Notes: generated by a model from the sequence alone, not told the origin. Shown: positions 1 to 6,605, numbered from the stretch's first letter. The stretch: 8,741 nucleotides of DNA from an uncultured Clostridia bacterium (GCA_947565265.1 CANOFK010000033.1:1-8741); one strand, 5' to 3'. Translations and numbers: made by a program.

Positions 1-296
1 AGGCAGGGGGCCAGGTCCCCTGCCTGCCCGCCTTTGTGGTAGAGGCCCTCCGGCAGGCCCTGCCCCAACTGGGCCGCCGCCTGAAGGGGTTTGACCTGCC
101 GGACGGGGTGCTGACCGCCCCTGAAACCCGCAGTTCCTCCCCTGTCCGCGTCCTCCGGAACCAGGACAGCCTACAGGCCCTTGGCATCCGGGGCCTCTAC
201 CCCTGTGGCGAGGGCGCGGGCTACGCCGGCGGCATTGTGTCCGCCGCAGTAGACGGCATCCGCTGCGCCGAACGCTGCGTGGAGGCGGCACCGTAA
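1..296 (+). CDS. FAD-dependent dehydrogenase, COG2509-like (3' end only)
   Basis: Only the C-terminal 97 or so residues are in the window; the frame is open from the left edge (codons from base 3) and ends at TAA 294-296. The tail holds a GLYPCGEGAGYAGGIVSAA block followed by DGIRCAE. This is the typical C-terminal FAD-contacting glycine-rich segment of the large NAD(P)/FAD-dependent dehydrogenases of COG2509, which are common in Firmicutes. In these proteins the segment closes the Rossmann-type FAD site, and most family members have no defined substrate. The preceding stretch (ALPQLGRRLKGFDLPDGVLT) and the ETRSSSPVRVLRN block fit the same family, whose members carry a T-R-SSSPVRI-R motif before the final FAD segment. 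It is cytoplasmic by family. It is convergent with the uxaC block and separated from it by a bidirectional terminator. The N-terminal dinucleotide-binding fold is off the window, so the assignment rests on the tail alone. Confidence 0.8.
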   Translation, partial: AGGQVPCLPAFVVEALRQALPQLGRRLKGFDLPDGVLTAPETRSSSPVRVLRNQDSLQALGIRGLYPCGEGAGYAGGIVSAAVDGIRCAERCVEAAP

Positions 297-352
297 GGTG
301 AAAGCCCGCTTTGCCAAGGCCGGCCATGTGCCGCCCCTCCGGCGGTTCAAAC

Positions 353-398
353 AAAAAAGGCAGCCCCCGAAAGCCGGGAATGCTGCCTTTTTCTTTTT
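353..398. terminator. Bidirectional rho-independent terminator
   Basis: GGCAGC (359-364) pairs with GCTGCC (382-387), and the stem is extended by an A run (354-358) against a T run (388-392). An inner CCC/GGG can also pair. On the + strand the stem is followed by TTTTTCTTTTT; on the - strand it is followed by TTTTTTG. It lies between the convergent dehydrogenase gene (stop at 296) and uxaC (stop at 449), so it can stop transcription from both sides. Confidence 0.9.
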
Positions 399-448
399 GC
401 CCGTCCGATTGGTCCGGGGGAAAGGGGCCCCCTGGGAAACAGCCTGCC

Positions 449-1849
449 TTACGGTTCCAGCCCAAAAAAGCGTACGGTGTTCCAGTAGCTGAGGCCGGCG
501 GTAAGGCGGTGGAGTTGGGGGGCATTGTAGGGGTACTGGCCGGACTCCACCCATTCGCCCAGCAGTTCGCAGAGGACCCGGCGGAAGTACTCGTGGCGGG
601 GGTAGCTGAGGAAGGAGCGGGAGTCGGTAAGCATACCCACAAACTGCCCCAGCACGCCTCTGGCGGCCAGGTCGGTAAGATGGGCACGCATACCGGGGCG
701 GCTGTCGTTAAACCACCAGGCGCTGCCCATTTGCAGCTTGCCGGGGGCGCCGTCCTGGAAACAGCCGATGATAGAGGCCACGGCGGCGTTGTCGTTGGGG
801 TTCAGGGAGTAGAGGATCAGCTTGGGCAGGCCGGCGTGTTCCAGTATGGCGTTTAGCAGCGGGGCCAGGTACTCCACCCCCGAAGGGCTAGCGATGGCGT
901 CGCCGCCCATATCCGGGCCTTGGGCGGCCAACAGCGGCTTGTTCACGTTGCGCTGGCAGCCAAAGTGGATCTGCATGGCCCAGCCCAACTCCACATAGCG
1001 CTTGGCGCAGGCCAGGGTGAGCAGGGTGCGGTAGGCGTCGGCCTGGGCGGGTTCTGGCCGGCGGCCCTCCATCGCGGCTAAAAAAGCGGCGTTGGCCGCG
1101 GCGCTGTCCGGCGGGGCGTACATACAGCGGTCCAAGCCGTGGTCGGCGCACACGCAGCCGTTGGCGGCAAAGTAATCTATGCGCTCGCTAAGGGCCGCCG
1201 CCACATCCCCGGCAGAGGAAAGGGGCCGGCCCACCGCCTTGGCCAGCCGCTGGGTGATGTACCCGGCAAAGCCGGGCTTTTCCAGGTTGATGGCCTGGTC
1301 AGGGCGGAAAGCGGGCAGCACCCGGGTGGCCATGGTTGCCTCACGGGCGATCTGCCGGTGCCAGCGCAGGTCATCGGCAGGGCCGTCGGTGGTGCACAGG
1401 GCTGTTACCTTGAACTTCTCCAGCATGGTGCGGGGGGACATCTTCCGAAGGGCCTGGTTGGTTTGGGTGTAGATCCGGTCGGCGGTGTCGGGGCCCAGTA
1501 CCTCGGTGATGCCAAAGGTCCGCTGGAGTTCCAGGTGGCTCCAGTGGTAGATGGGGTTGCCTATAAGCTGGGGCATGGTGTAGGCAAAGGCCCGGAATTT
1601 CTCCCGGTCCGGTGCATTGCCGGTTACATAGGGTTCCGGCACGCCGGCGGCGCGCATCACCCGCCACTTGTAGTGGTCGCCCCCCAGCCATACCTGGGTG
1701 ATGCTGCGGAAGGGCCTGTCCTCGGCGATCTCCCGCGGGTCGATGTGGCAGTGGTAGTCTACGATAGGCAGGGGCTCTGCCGTCTGGTGATATAGCTCCC
1801 TGGCTGTGGGGGTGGAGAGCAGGAAGTCGCGGTTCATGAAGGGTTTCAT
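449..1849 (-). CDS. uxaC: Glucuronate/galacturonate isomerase UxaC
   Basis: Uronate isomerase (EC 5.3.1.12), a cytoplasmic member of the amidohydrolase superfamily. It converts D-glucuronate to D-fructuronate and D-galacturonate to D-tagaturonate, the first step of hexuronate catabolism. At 466 aa it has the usual family length (E. coli about 470). Visible motifs are the metal-site DYHCHID (H33, H35), GDHYKWRVMRAAG (58-69), GNPIYHWSHLEL (97-108), RPDQAINLE (182-190), DHGLD (236-240), LYSLNPNDN (346-354), WWFND (378-382) and the long MLTDSRSFLSY..RHEYFRR block (406-424). The usual TTDDP motif reads TTDGP here (G156). The ATG at 1849 has AAAGGA (1857-1862) 7 nt upstream and overlaps the aldolase stop as ATGA (1846-1849), which implies translational coupling. 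A second in-frame ATG at 1837 lacks a ribosome site of its own. The gene is last in its unit and ends ahead of a strong terminator. Confidence 0.97.
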   Translation of the reverse strand: MKPFMNRDFLLSTPTARELYHQTAEPLPIVDYHCHIDPREIAEDRPFRSITQVWLGGDHYKWRVMRAAGVPEPYVTGNAPDREKFRAFAYTMPQLIGNPIYHWSHLELQRTFGITEVLGPDTADRIYTQTNQALRKMSPRTMLEKFKVTALCTTDGPADDLRWHRQIAREATMATRVLPAFRPDQAINLEKPGFAGYITQRLAKAVGRPLSSAGDVAAALSERIDYFAANGCVCADHGLDRCMYAPPDSAAANAAFLAAMEGRRPEPAQADAYRTLLTLACAKRYVELGWAMQIHFGCQRNVNKPLLAAQGPDMGGDAIASPSGVEYLAPLLNAILEHAGLPKLILYSLNPNDNAAVASIIGCFQDGAPGKLQMGSAWWFNDSRPGMRAHLTDLAARGVLGQFVGMLTDSRSFLSYPRHEYFRRVLCELLGEWVESGQYPYNAPQLHRLTAGLSYWNTVRFFGLEP

Positions 1850-2517
1850 AAGGGGGTCCTTTCCGGGGCCTGGCGCCCCTGGCGTGCGGTGGTGGCGATC
1901 TCCCTGGACTGCCGGCAGAGGGCGGTGATCTCCTCCCAGCGCCCGCCGTCCAGCAGGGCGGGGGTGACCATATAGCTGCCCCCGCAGGCGGCAATCACCG
2001 GGCAGGCCAGGTATTCGGCCAGGTTTTGCAGGGAGATACCCCCGGTGGGCATCACCTTGAACTGGGGGAAGGGGGCGGCTAGGGCCTTGATTTTTTCCAG
2101 CCCCCCAGACTGCTGGGCGGGGAAGAACTTGATGACCTCCAGCCCCAGCTTAAGGGCGGTGTGGTACTCGCTGGCGGTGGTGCAGCCGGGGTAAATGGGC
2201 ACGCCTTTTTGCTGGCAGTATTGCACCAACTCCGGGTCCAGGCCGGGGGACACAATAAACGCTGCCCCGGCAGCCAGGGCCAGGTCGATCTGCCGGGTGT
2301 TGGTGACGGTGCCGGCACCGGCCAGCAGCGCCGGACAGGTTTCTTTCATTAGCCGGATGGCCTCGCCGGCCCCTTCCGCCCGGAAAGTGACTTCGGCGAT
2401 AGGCACGCCGCCGTCGCACAGTGCCCGGGCCAGCGGCGGGGCGTCCCGCCTGGGGTTGTCCAGCCGGATCACCGGCACAATGCCTGTCTGGGCAATCTTC
2501 TCACTGATGGGATGCAT
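1846..2517 (-). CDS. eda: 2-dehydro-3-deoxyphosphogluconate (KDPG) aldolase / 4-hydroxy-2-oxoglutarate aldolase
   Basis: Class I Schiff-base aldolase with a TIM-barrel fold, cytoplasmic. It cleaves KDPG to pyruvate and glyceraldehyde 3-phosphate, the last step of hexuronate and Entner-Doudoroff degradation. At 223 aa it is close to the E. coli protein (213 aa). Visible motifs are GIVPVIRLD (12-20), AEVTFR with catalytic E42 and R46, GAGTVTN (67-73), IVSPGLDPE (88-96), PGCTTASE (110-117), VIKFFPA with the Schiff-base lysine K130, and MPTGGI (156-161) for phosphate binding. The C-terminal 15-20 residues are an extra polar tail. The start is ATG 2517, with GAGAGGAG (2526-2533) ending 8 nt upstream. 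It overlaps uxaC by four bases (ATGA), so the pair is one transcriptional and probably coupled translational unit. The symbol kdgA is also used for this gene in Firmicutes. Confidence 0.95.
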   Translation of the reverse strand: MHPISEKIAQTGIVPVIRLDNPRRDAPPLARALCDGGVPIAEVTFRAEGAGEAIRLMKETCPALLAGAGTVTNTRQIDLALAAGAAFIVSPGLDPELVQYCQQKGVPIYPGCTTASEYHTALKLGLEVIKFFPAQQSGGLEKIKALAAPFPQFKVMPTGGISLQNLAEYLACPVIAACGGSYMVTPALLDGGRWEEITALCRQSREIATTARQGRQAPERTPL

Positions 2518-2739
2518 GGGGAAGGCTCCTCTCTTGGGTTAAGGCTGCCTCCGGCGGGCAAGGGGGCCGGGGAAGTTTCCCAGCGCCCCGCTAACACCAT
2601 GGGTTTGGCCGGAGGCTTTCTCTGTATGGGGGTGGGGCTTGGGTATGTCGGGCAGGTATTCGTTACAGGAGTTTTTGTACTGGGCCCACGGCCGCGGCTT
2701 TGGGGGCCGTTGCCCCGGGGCGGGCGCTTTACAGGAACG
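2518..2739 (-). other. Intergenic leader of eda-uxaC / 3' region of the ABC cluster
   Basis: This is 222 bp without a gene, between the stop of the 670-aa permease and the aldolase start. Just past the permease stop lies a short GC-rich hairpin, GGGGC (2703-2707) with GCCCC (2712-2716), which has no T tract and so is not a classical terminator. Farther on is a perfect 9-bp inverted repeat (2547-2555 and 2608-2616). No good promoter is visible: the best minus-strand match, CCGACA and CATACA 17 bp apart at about 2626-2654, is poor. Whether eda-uxaC has its own promoter or is read through from the ABC genes cannot be settled from sequence. Confidence 0.4.
2547..2616. repeat. Perfect 9-bp inverted repeat in eda leader
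   Basis: On the + strand GCCTCCGGC (2547-2555) is exactly complementary to GCCGGAGGC (2608-2616), with a 52-nt spacer. In the minus-strand transcript it would place a long-range stem in the 5' leader, about 30 to 100 nt before the aldolase ATG. In such GC-rich sequence a 9-bp match can arise by chance, so a regulatory role is only a possibility. Confidence 0.4.
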
Positions 2740-4752
2740 TCACTTGGCGTTCAGCAGCAACAGGGGCTCAATTTTCAGGCTGCGGTTGATAAGGATAAGG
2801 CCCAGCAGGAGGACAAAAAAGCTGAGGGCCAAAGGGGCGGCAGCGTAGATCCAGTTGGGCGGGACGATGCTGTTCAGGGCGGTTTGGTTGCCCTGCACGT
2901 CCCACATGGCCCAGGGGCTGTACTTGGCGCTGAAGTTATAGATGCCCCCCAGGCTCCAGTTGACCACAGAACTTTCCTCAATAGCGGCGGTTTCGGCAAT
3001 GGCCTGGGCCTGGGTGTAGGCGTCCACCTTTTCCAGCAGGACACCGGCCCCTACGCCGCCCAGCAGGGTAGCCGCCAAAGTCAACACCATAACGCCGGCC
3101 ATCAGTGAAACACGGCACTGGCTCCGGGTCATGCCCAGGCTGCGCTCTACGGCGGTGCGCTTTTTCTCCACCACTATGAAGAAGTACAGCAGCAGGGCGA
3201 TAATGGCTACTGCTGCCAGCATCCCCACCGCGAACAGCAGCATAGCGGTCTGCTTGGCGTCGTTGAGGCTCTCCACGGCCCGGGCGTAGCCCATGTCGTT
3301 ATACTGGATATCCAGCCGCTCTACCTGGGGGACAGCGGCGCGCAGGGCCGCGTCGAACGTTTCTATGGAGCCGTTGGGGATCATAAACGAGGTGCTTTGG
3401 CTGTGCATGGCCCCGTTGTAGATAATGGCGTTCTCGTCGCTGCCCTCAATAGACTTCTGGGGGATGATAAACATATTGCCAAAGGGCAGATCCTGGGTGC
3501 GGTAGCGGGGCTCGAAGATGCCCACGATTTCATATTCGGCCTCCCAGAAGGGGGTGAGGGCCCGGCCGTCCCTGTCCATCAACCGGCAGATTTCAGCAGG
3601 GAAGGTGTAATTCTTCTCCCCCCACCCGGAATTGGGCTCGTAGCCGTACATAGAGGCCACCAAGGGCAGGGTGATCTTGTCGCCTTCGTACAACAGGTTC
3701 TTTTGGGCAAAATCCTTGGACACCAGGCATACCCGCGCCCCGCTCTCAAATTCCTCGTCGGTGATCATCCGCCCCCGGATCTTGGCGATGTTCAGCCGGT
3801 GGAAGGTGAGCAGGTCCGGGTCGCTGACCGGCAGCACGGGGAACATCTTTTGATACATTTCCTGCTCCTTGGTCAGCTCCATCCAGCCGGTAATGGGGCC
3901 GTCCTCATCGTAAAAGCCCGGCGTGACCTCCTGGTAAGCGTTGTGGACGTTATTCAGGCTGGTGCTAAGCGGCTTGCCCTGACGGTCTACCAGGGTGCAG
4001 CCGGGGCTGCGGGAGGGGATGAAGAGGGGAATGGGGTGGGCGGTTTCCTCCCCTTCCGCTGTCACCTCAACGGTATAAAAGGAATTGACATACTGAAGGC
4101 ACCCCACATAGGTCTTGCCGGTTTCCAGCGGGTCGGCCTCCGGCCACTCATTGGTAACGTAAATTTCCTGGCCCTCCTCCAGCTCCCGGTTGGAGAAAAT
4201 GGTTGAGCCCCAGGAATCGGCCGTGCCTGCGAACTCCTCCTGCTCTGTTACGCCGCTGCTGACAATTACCTTTGTGATCTGGGCCCGCGTGGTGTCGGTC
4301 TTGTAGGCGACCTGGCCGGTATAGGGGTCCATCGTCTGTGCCTGGTCGCCGGGGCCCAGTATCTTGATCTCCAGCAGGTGGCTGTTCTCGTTTATACCTG
4401 CGTTCCAGTTGGTGCCGGTACTCACCCAGGCGTCCTCCAGGTAGGCCAGCATATAGGGGCGGCTCTCCGGGGGGAGGATATAGTCCGCCCCCTCAAACAA
4501 CAGCTCCTCCGGACGGATGATGCCCCCTTCGCCGTAGTCCTCTTCGGTGGGGTACATACTCTCAAAGTCCTCCCTCTCCTGGTTGACGGTACCTACTGTG
4601 GTGTAGATGCCCTCCAGCGCCTGGACCCGCAACTCATTTTGTATGTACATGGCCGCGCCGAATACCATCAGCATGGTAGCTGCGGTCATCAGCAGGAAGA
4701 ACAGCAGGGCCCTGCCCGGCCGCCTGAATAGCTGCTTTAAACTGTTTTTCAT
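2740..4752 (-). CDS. ABC transporter permease, FtsX/MacB-like, with very large ectodomain
   Basis: A 670-aa membrane protein. The start at ATG 4752 has a perfect AGGAGG (4761-4766) 8 nt upstream; the open frame continues 44 codons further but has no ribosome site there and has a basic, non-membrane composition. The topology is that of FtsX/MacB permeases: a short basic N-terminus (KNSLKQLFRRPGRA), TM1 at about 15-36, an extracellular region of about 465 residues (37-502), then TM2 (about 503-527), a cytoplasmic loop EKKRTAVERSLGMTRSQ (529-545) that is the family's ATPase-contacting segment, TM3 (about 552-573), an extracellular loop of about 60 residues and TM4 (about 636-656). The ectodomain holds a MacB-periplasmic-type part late on (about 400-480: EYEIVGIFEPRYR, MFIIPQKS); its first 300 residues I do not recognise. 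It is last in the ABC cluster and does not closely resemble the two upstream permeases. The substrate is unknown. Confidence 0.85.
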   Translation of the reverse strand: MKNSLKQLFRRPGRALLFFLLMTAATMLMVFGAAMYIQNELRVQALEGIYTTVGTVNQEREDFESMYPTEEDYGEGGIIRPEELLFEGADYILPPESRPYMLAYLEDAWVSTGTNWNAGINENSHLLEIKILGPGDQAQTMDPYTGQVAYKTDTTRAQITKVIVSSGVTEQEEFAGTADSWGSTIFSNRELEEGQEIYVTNEWPEADPLETGKTYVGCLQYVNSFYTVEVTAEGEETAHPIPLFIPSRSPGCTLVDRQGKPLSTSLNNVHNAYQEVTPGFYDEDGPITGWMELTKEQEMYQKMFPVLPVSDPDLLTFHRLNIAKIRGRMITDEEFESGARVCLVSKDFAQKNLLYEGDKITLPLVASMYGYEPNSGWGEKNYTFPAEICRLMDRDGRALTPFWEAEYEIVGIFEPRYRTQDLPFGNMFIIPQKSIEGSDENAIIYNGAMHSQSTSFMIPNGSIETFDAALRAAVPQVERLDIQYNDMGYARAVESLNDAKQTAMLLFAVGMLAAVAIIALLLYFFIVVEKKRTAVERSLGMTRSQCRVSLMAGVMVLTLAATLLGGVGAGVLLEKVDAYTQAQAIAETAAIEESSVVNWSLGGIYNFSAKYSPWAMWDVQGNQTALNSIVPPNWIYAAAPLALSFFVLLLGLILINRSLKIEPLLLLNAK

Positions 4753-4760
4753 GGTGAATG

Positions 4761-4766
4761 CCTCCT
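4761..4766 (-). promoter_or_regulatory. Ribosome binding site that sets the 670-aa permease start
   Basis: AGGAGG on the minus strand, 8 nt before ATG 4752. It places the start at the MKNSLKQLF methionine rather than at the upstream ATG codons in the same open frame (4884 and 4824), which lack such a site. Confidence 0.9.
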
Positions 4767-4827
4767 GTAACTTTTTTGTGCCCTGGGCCGGGGGGCGCCC
4801 GGGCGGTTCGCGTCTGTTGAACATATG

Positions 4828-4864
4828 GGCCGGTTGCCGGAAACCTGTGGACACCCAACCGGCC
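4828..4864. repeat. Perfect 9-bp inverted repeat in permease leader
   Basis: GGCCGGTTG (4828-4836) is exactly complementary to CAACCGGCC (4856-4864), with a 19-nt loop. In the minus-strand transcript it forms a stable stem about 75-110 nt before the ATG at 4752. No T run follows, so it is not a classical terminator. A role in attenuation, RNA stability or processing is possible but unproven. Confidence 0.55.
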
Positions 4865-4878
4865 GGGTGTTGCCTGCC

Positions 4879-5000
4879 CCGCAAAACAAATAGTCAGTAG
4901 TCCAGCGCTAAAGTCCCCTCCCGTGCCCAAGACGCCGCTAGCGATCGCTGCCAGTGCGACGATGGGGTTCCCAAAGGGGCTGTGCCCCTTAGAGGGGATT
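4879..5000. repeat. Intergenic hairpin repeat, copy A (122 bp, tandem with copy B)
   Basis: The first 52 bases (4879-4930) are identical to 5001-5052, and similarity continues through the GCTAGCGATCGC core (4937-4948) to a hairpin, AAGGGGC (4974-4980) with GCCCCTT (4984-4990). The second hairpin seen in copies B and C is missing: the unit is cut where copy B begins. This is the most diverged copy. Confidence 0.85.
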
Positions 5001-5150
5001 CCGCAAAACAAATAGTCAGTAGTCCAGCGCTAAAGTCCCCTCCCGTGCCCAAAACGCCGCTAGCGATCGCCGCCGGTGCGGTAGTGGGGTTTCCAAAGGG
5101 GCTATGCCCCTTTGGCAGGGATCCGCAAGGGGCAGCGCCCCTTGTGCCGC
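5001..5150. repeat. Intergenic hairpin repeat, copy B (full length)
   Basis: Starts with the same CCGCAAAACAAATAGTCAG as copy A, exactly 122 bp away, and includes the palindrome GCGATCGC (5063-5070). It then has two perfect hairpins with three-base loops: CCAAAGGGGC/GCCCCTTTGG (5093-5102, 5106-5115) and CAAGGGGC/GCCCCTTG (5126-5133, 5137-5144). The hairpin half matches copy C with one substitution in about 60 bases. It lies directly 3' of the 437-aa permease stop in transcript order. Confidence 0.85.
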
Positions 5151-5168
5151 CGGAGGTACCAGCCAGCC

Positions 5169-6482
5169 TCAATCGCCGGCCGTAAGCAAAGCCAAAGCGT
5201 CGAAACGCAGGAGGGCCAGAAGGCCCACTACGTCGCCCAGAAGGGCACAGAGCATAAAGGCGCCGCACACCAAAAGCGCTGTGCCGATGCTAATACCTGT
5301 CAGGAACAGGGCAACCGGTACCGAGAGCAGCGCCCCGGCCAGTTGGGCCCCCAGGGCGGCCAGCAAGGTGGCCGTGCCGGTCAACAGCTTGGGCCGGCCT
5401 AGGGAGCAGGCCACGGCCATATCCCGGCGGCAGCCCCGCAGCACCAGGAAGATGGCCAGCGTTACCAAGAAAACCACAATAATAAAGAAAGGGATGAGGA
5501 ACGCCTCATACTGCCGGATGGCCTGCCCCAGCTTTTCCGCCGTGCGGATGAAGTCCTCGTCTTCCATGTACAGGGTTTTGGCGGCGCTGCGGTCCGGGGG
5601 CGAGCGCGCATAGTCTTCCTTGATCAGGAAGAAGGGTTGGCCAAGGCCCATGTCCCGGAGCCCCTCTTTGAACCCGTTGAGTTCCATGGAGTCAGCCAGA
5701 TCCCCCTCAAAGCTGGTGTAGGTAAAGGGGGTGCCGGTGCTTTCCACTTCCTTGCGCAGCCAGTTTACCGGTACATACATATCGGCCTTACGGTTGGCTG
5801 TCAGGCGGGGGGAGCAGATGCCCACCACCGTCCAGGTGGGGTCGGATGTATAGTTGCTGGTCTTGCCGCGGAAGGTACCGTACTGCACAAAGCACATACT
5901 GGCGCTGAAGGTATCCCCCAGTGTGAGGCCAAAGGCGTCGGCATAGGCCTGGGTGATCAGGCACAGGGCCCCGTCCCCCTCCAAAAAGCTCTCATCATAG
6001 CCCTCGGCCCAGTTGATGAGGCCGTTTGCCGGCACGCCCAGCACTTCTATGCGGCTGATCCCCAAAATGGAGGTGTCCCCATCAGGCAGGGGAAAGCCCA
6101 CAAAGCCCATGCGCCCCGGATCGGGATGCTCCATCTTTTCCGCGCGCAGGGCAAGGCCCTCCCGCATCTGGGCTTTGGCCTCTTCGCTGTGGTACCCATC
6201 GGCCTGGCTGGTGGAGCGAATGTTTACCACACCCCGGTTCACCAGACCGTCGGCAAAGGTGTAGGATAGGGTCAGGTTGTCAAACTCGTCCCCGTCAATA
6301 TTGCTGAGGCGCACGGTCGCCGGGGTGCTTTGGCTAAGGGTGCGAAGGGCCTTTTTGTTGGTGTCAATGGTGCCCAGATAAAAGGCTATGCACCCGCACA
6401 GCAGCAGGGAGGCGCATACCAACAAAATAGAGCGCCCCTTGTTGCGGAACAACTGGTAGCCCGCTTCAATCCAAAGAAACAT
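5169..6482 (-). CDS. ABC transporter permease, FtsX family (paralog 2 of tandem pair)
   Basis: A 437-aa inner-membrane permease. The topology is FtsX/MacB-like: basic N-terminus (YQLFRNKGRS), TM1 at about 18-37 with a CGC motif, an extracellular domain of about 285 residues, a conserved juxtamembrane KTLYMEDEDFIRTAEKLGQ (302-320), TM2 (about 325-348), a cytoplasmic GCRRDMAVACSLGR loop (350-363, the presumed ATPase-coupling segment), then two further hydrophobic stretches (about 368-395 and 397-425). An ATG six bases upstream (6488) leaves only 1 nt to the AGGAGG at 6490-6495, while ATG 6482 leaves 7 nt and matches the start of its paralog (MF.W.EAGYQLF), so 6482 is preferred. The last 139 residues are about 93% identical to those of the upstream paralog, whereas the extracellular part is only about 40% identical by eye. 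It probably pairs with that paralog or with itself as an FtsX-type dimer; substrate unknown. Confidence 0.88.
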   Translation of the reverse strand: MFLWIEAGYQLFRNKGRSILLVCASLLLCGCIAFYLGTIDTNKKALRTLSQSTPATVRLSNIDGDEFDNLTLSYTFADGLVNRGVVNIRSTSQADGYHSEEAKAQMREGLALRAEKMEHPDPGRMGFVGFPLPDGDTSILGISRIEVLGVPANGLINWAEGYDESFLEGDGALCLITQAYADAFGLTLGDTFSASMCFVQYGTFRGKTSNYTSDPTWTVVGICSPRLTANRKADMYVPVNWLRKEVESTGTPFTYTSFEGDLADSMELNGFKEGLRDMGLGQPFFLIKEDYARSPPDRSAAKTLYMEDEDFIRTAEKLGQAIRQYEAFLIPFFIIVVFLVTLAIFLVLRGCRRDMAVACSLGRPKLLTGTATLLAALGAQLAGALLSVPVALFLTGISIGTALLVCGAFMLCALLGDVVGLLALLRFDALALLTAGD

Positions 6483-6489
6483 ACGCATA

Positions 6490-6495
6490 CCTCCT
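6490..6495 (-). promoter_or_regulatory. Ribosome binding site that sets the 437-aa permease start
   Basis: AGGAGG on the minus strand. Spacing is 7 nt to ATG 6482 but only 1 nt to ATG 6488, so the second ATG of the MRMF reading is the functional start. Confidence 0.85.
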
Positions 6496-6560
6496 GAAAA
6501 ATGTGGGCTTGCCGGGCAAAAAGGGTGTGGCGGACTGGGTTGCCGGCATTTAAACCAGCC

Positions 6561-6605
6561 GGGTATGGTCTGCCCCTCAAAACAAAAGTAAGCAGTCCCA
6601 TACCC
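6561..6605. repeat. 8-bp inverted repeat in permease leader
   Basis: GGGTATGG (6561-6568) pairs perfectly with CCATACCC (6598-6605), with a 29-nt loop and two further pairs outside one mismatch. It sits between repeat copy C and the start of the 437-aa permease. This is the same relative place as the inverted repeat before the 670-aa permease, though the sequence differs. Confidence 0.5.

Larger units (their letters stand above)
4753..5168 (-). other. Long intergenic region with tandem hairpin repeats and permease leader
   Basis: This is 416 bp without a convincing gene, between the stop of the 437-aa permease and the start of the 670-aa permease. In transcript order it holds two head-to-tail copies of an intergenic repeat (5150-5001, then 5000-4879), a perfect inverted repeat (4828-4864) and the AGGAGG site. 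Reading frames cross the repeats, but the 122-bp period is not a multiple of three, so successive copies are read in different frames. That argues against coding. The leader part (4828-4900) resembles the corresponding part before the 437-aa permease (about 6538-6585), so the two spacers appear related. Confidence 0.6.

Noticed and set aside
2626..2654. Possible sigma-70-type promoter for eda (CCGACA, 17 bp, CATACA)
   Set aside because: The -10 box matches at only three of six positions and lacks an extended TG. Not better than chance.
2703..2716. Terminator after the 670-aa permease
   Set aside because: The stem is only 5 bp and no T run follows on the minus strand.
2720..2735. Possible catabolite-response (cre) half-site TGTAAAGCGC on the minus strand
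   Set aside because: Only one half resembles the consensus, and it lies about 200 bp before the eda start and directly after the permease stop. Too weak to call.
3397..4206. Plus-strand open frame of 269 codons opposite the 670-aa permease
   Set aside because: Antisense to a gene with clear membrane topology and a perfect ribosome site; no recognisable protein family and no ribosome site of its own.
4879..5150. Possible CRISPR array
   Set aside because: Only two tandem units of about 122 bp, with near-identity throughout instead of short repeats separated by unique spacers, and no cas genes.
4894..5268. Open minus-strand frames across the repeats that give repeated peptide text (PFGNP..AAIASGVLGTGGDF)
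   Set aside because: The repeat period is 122 bp, not a multiple of three, so the next copy is read in another frame, and copy C gives yet another reading. No ribosome site is seen. These are by-products of a GC-rich non-coding repeat.
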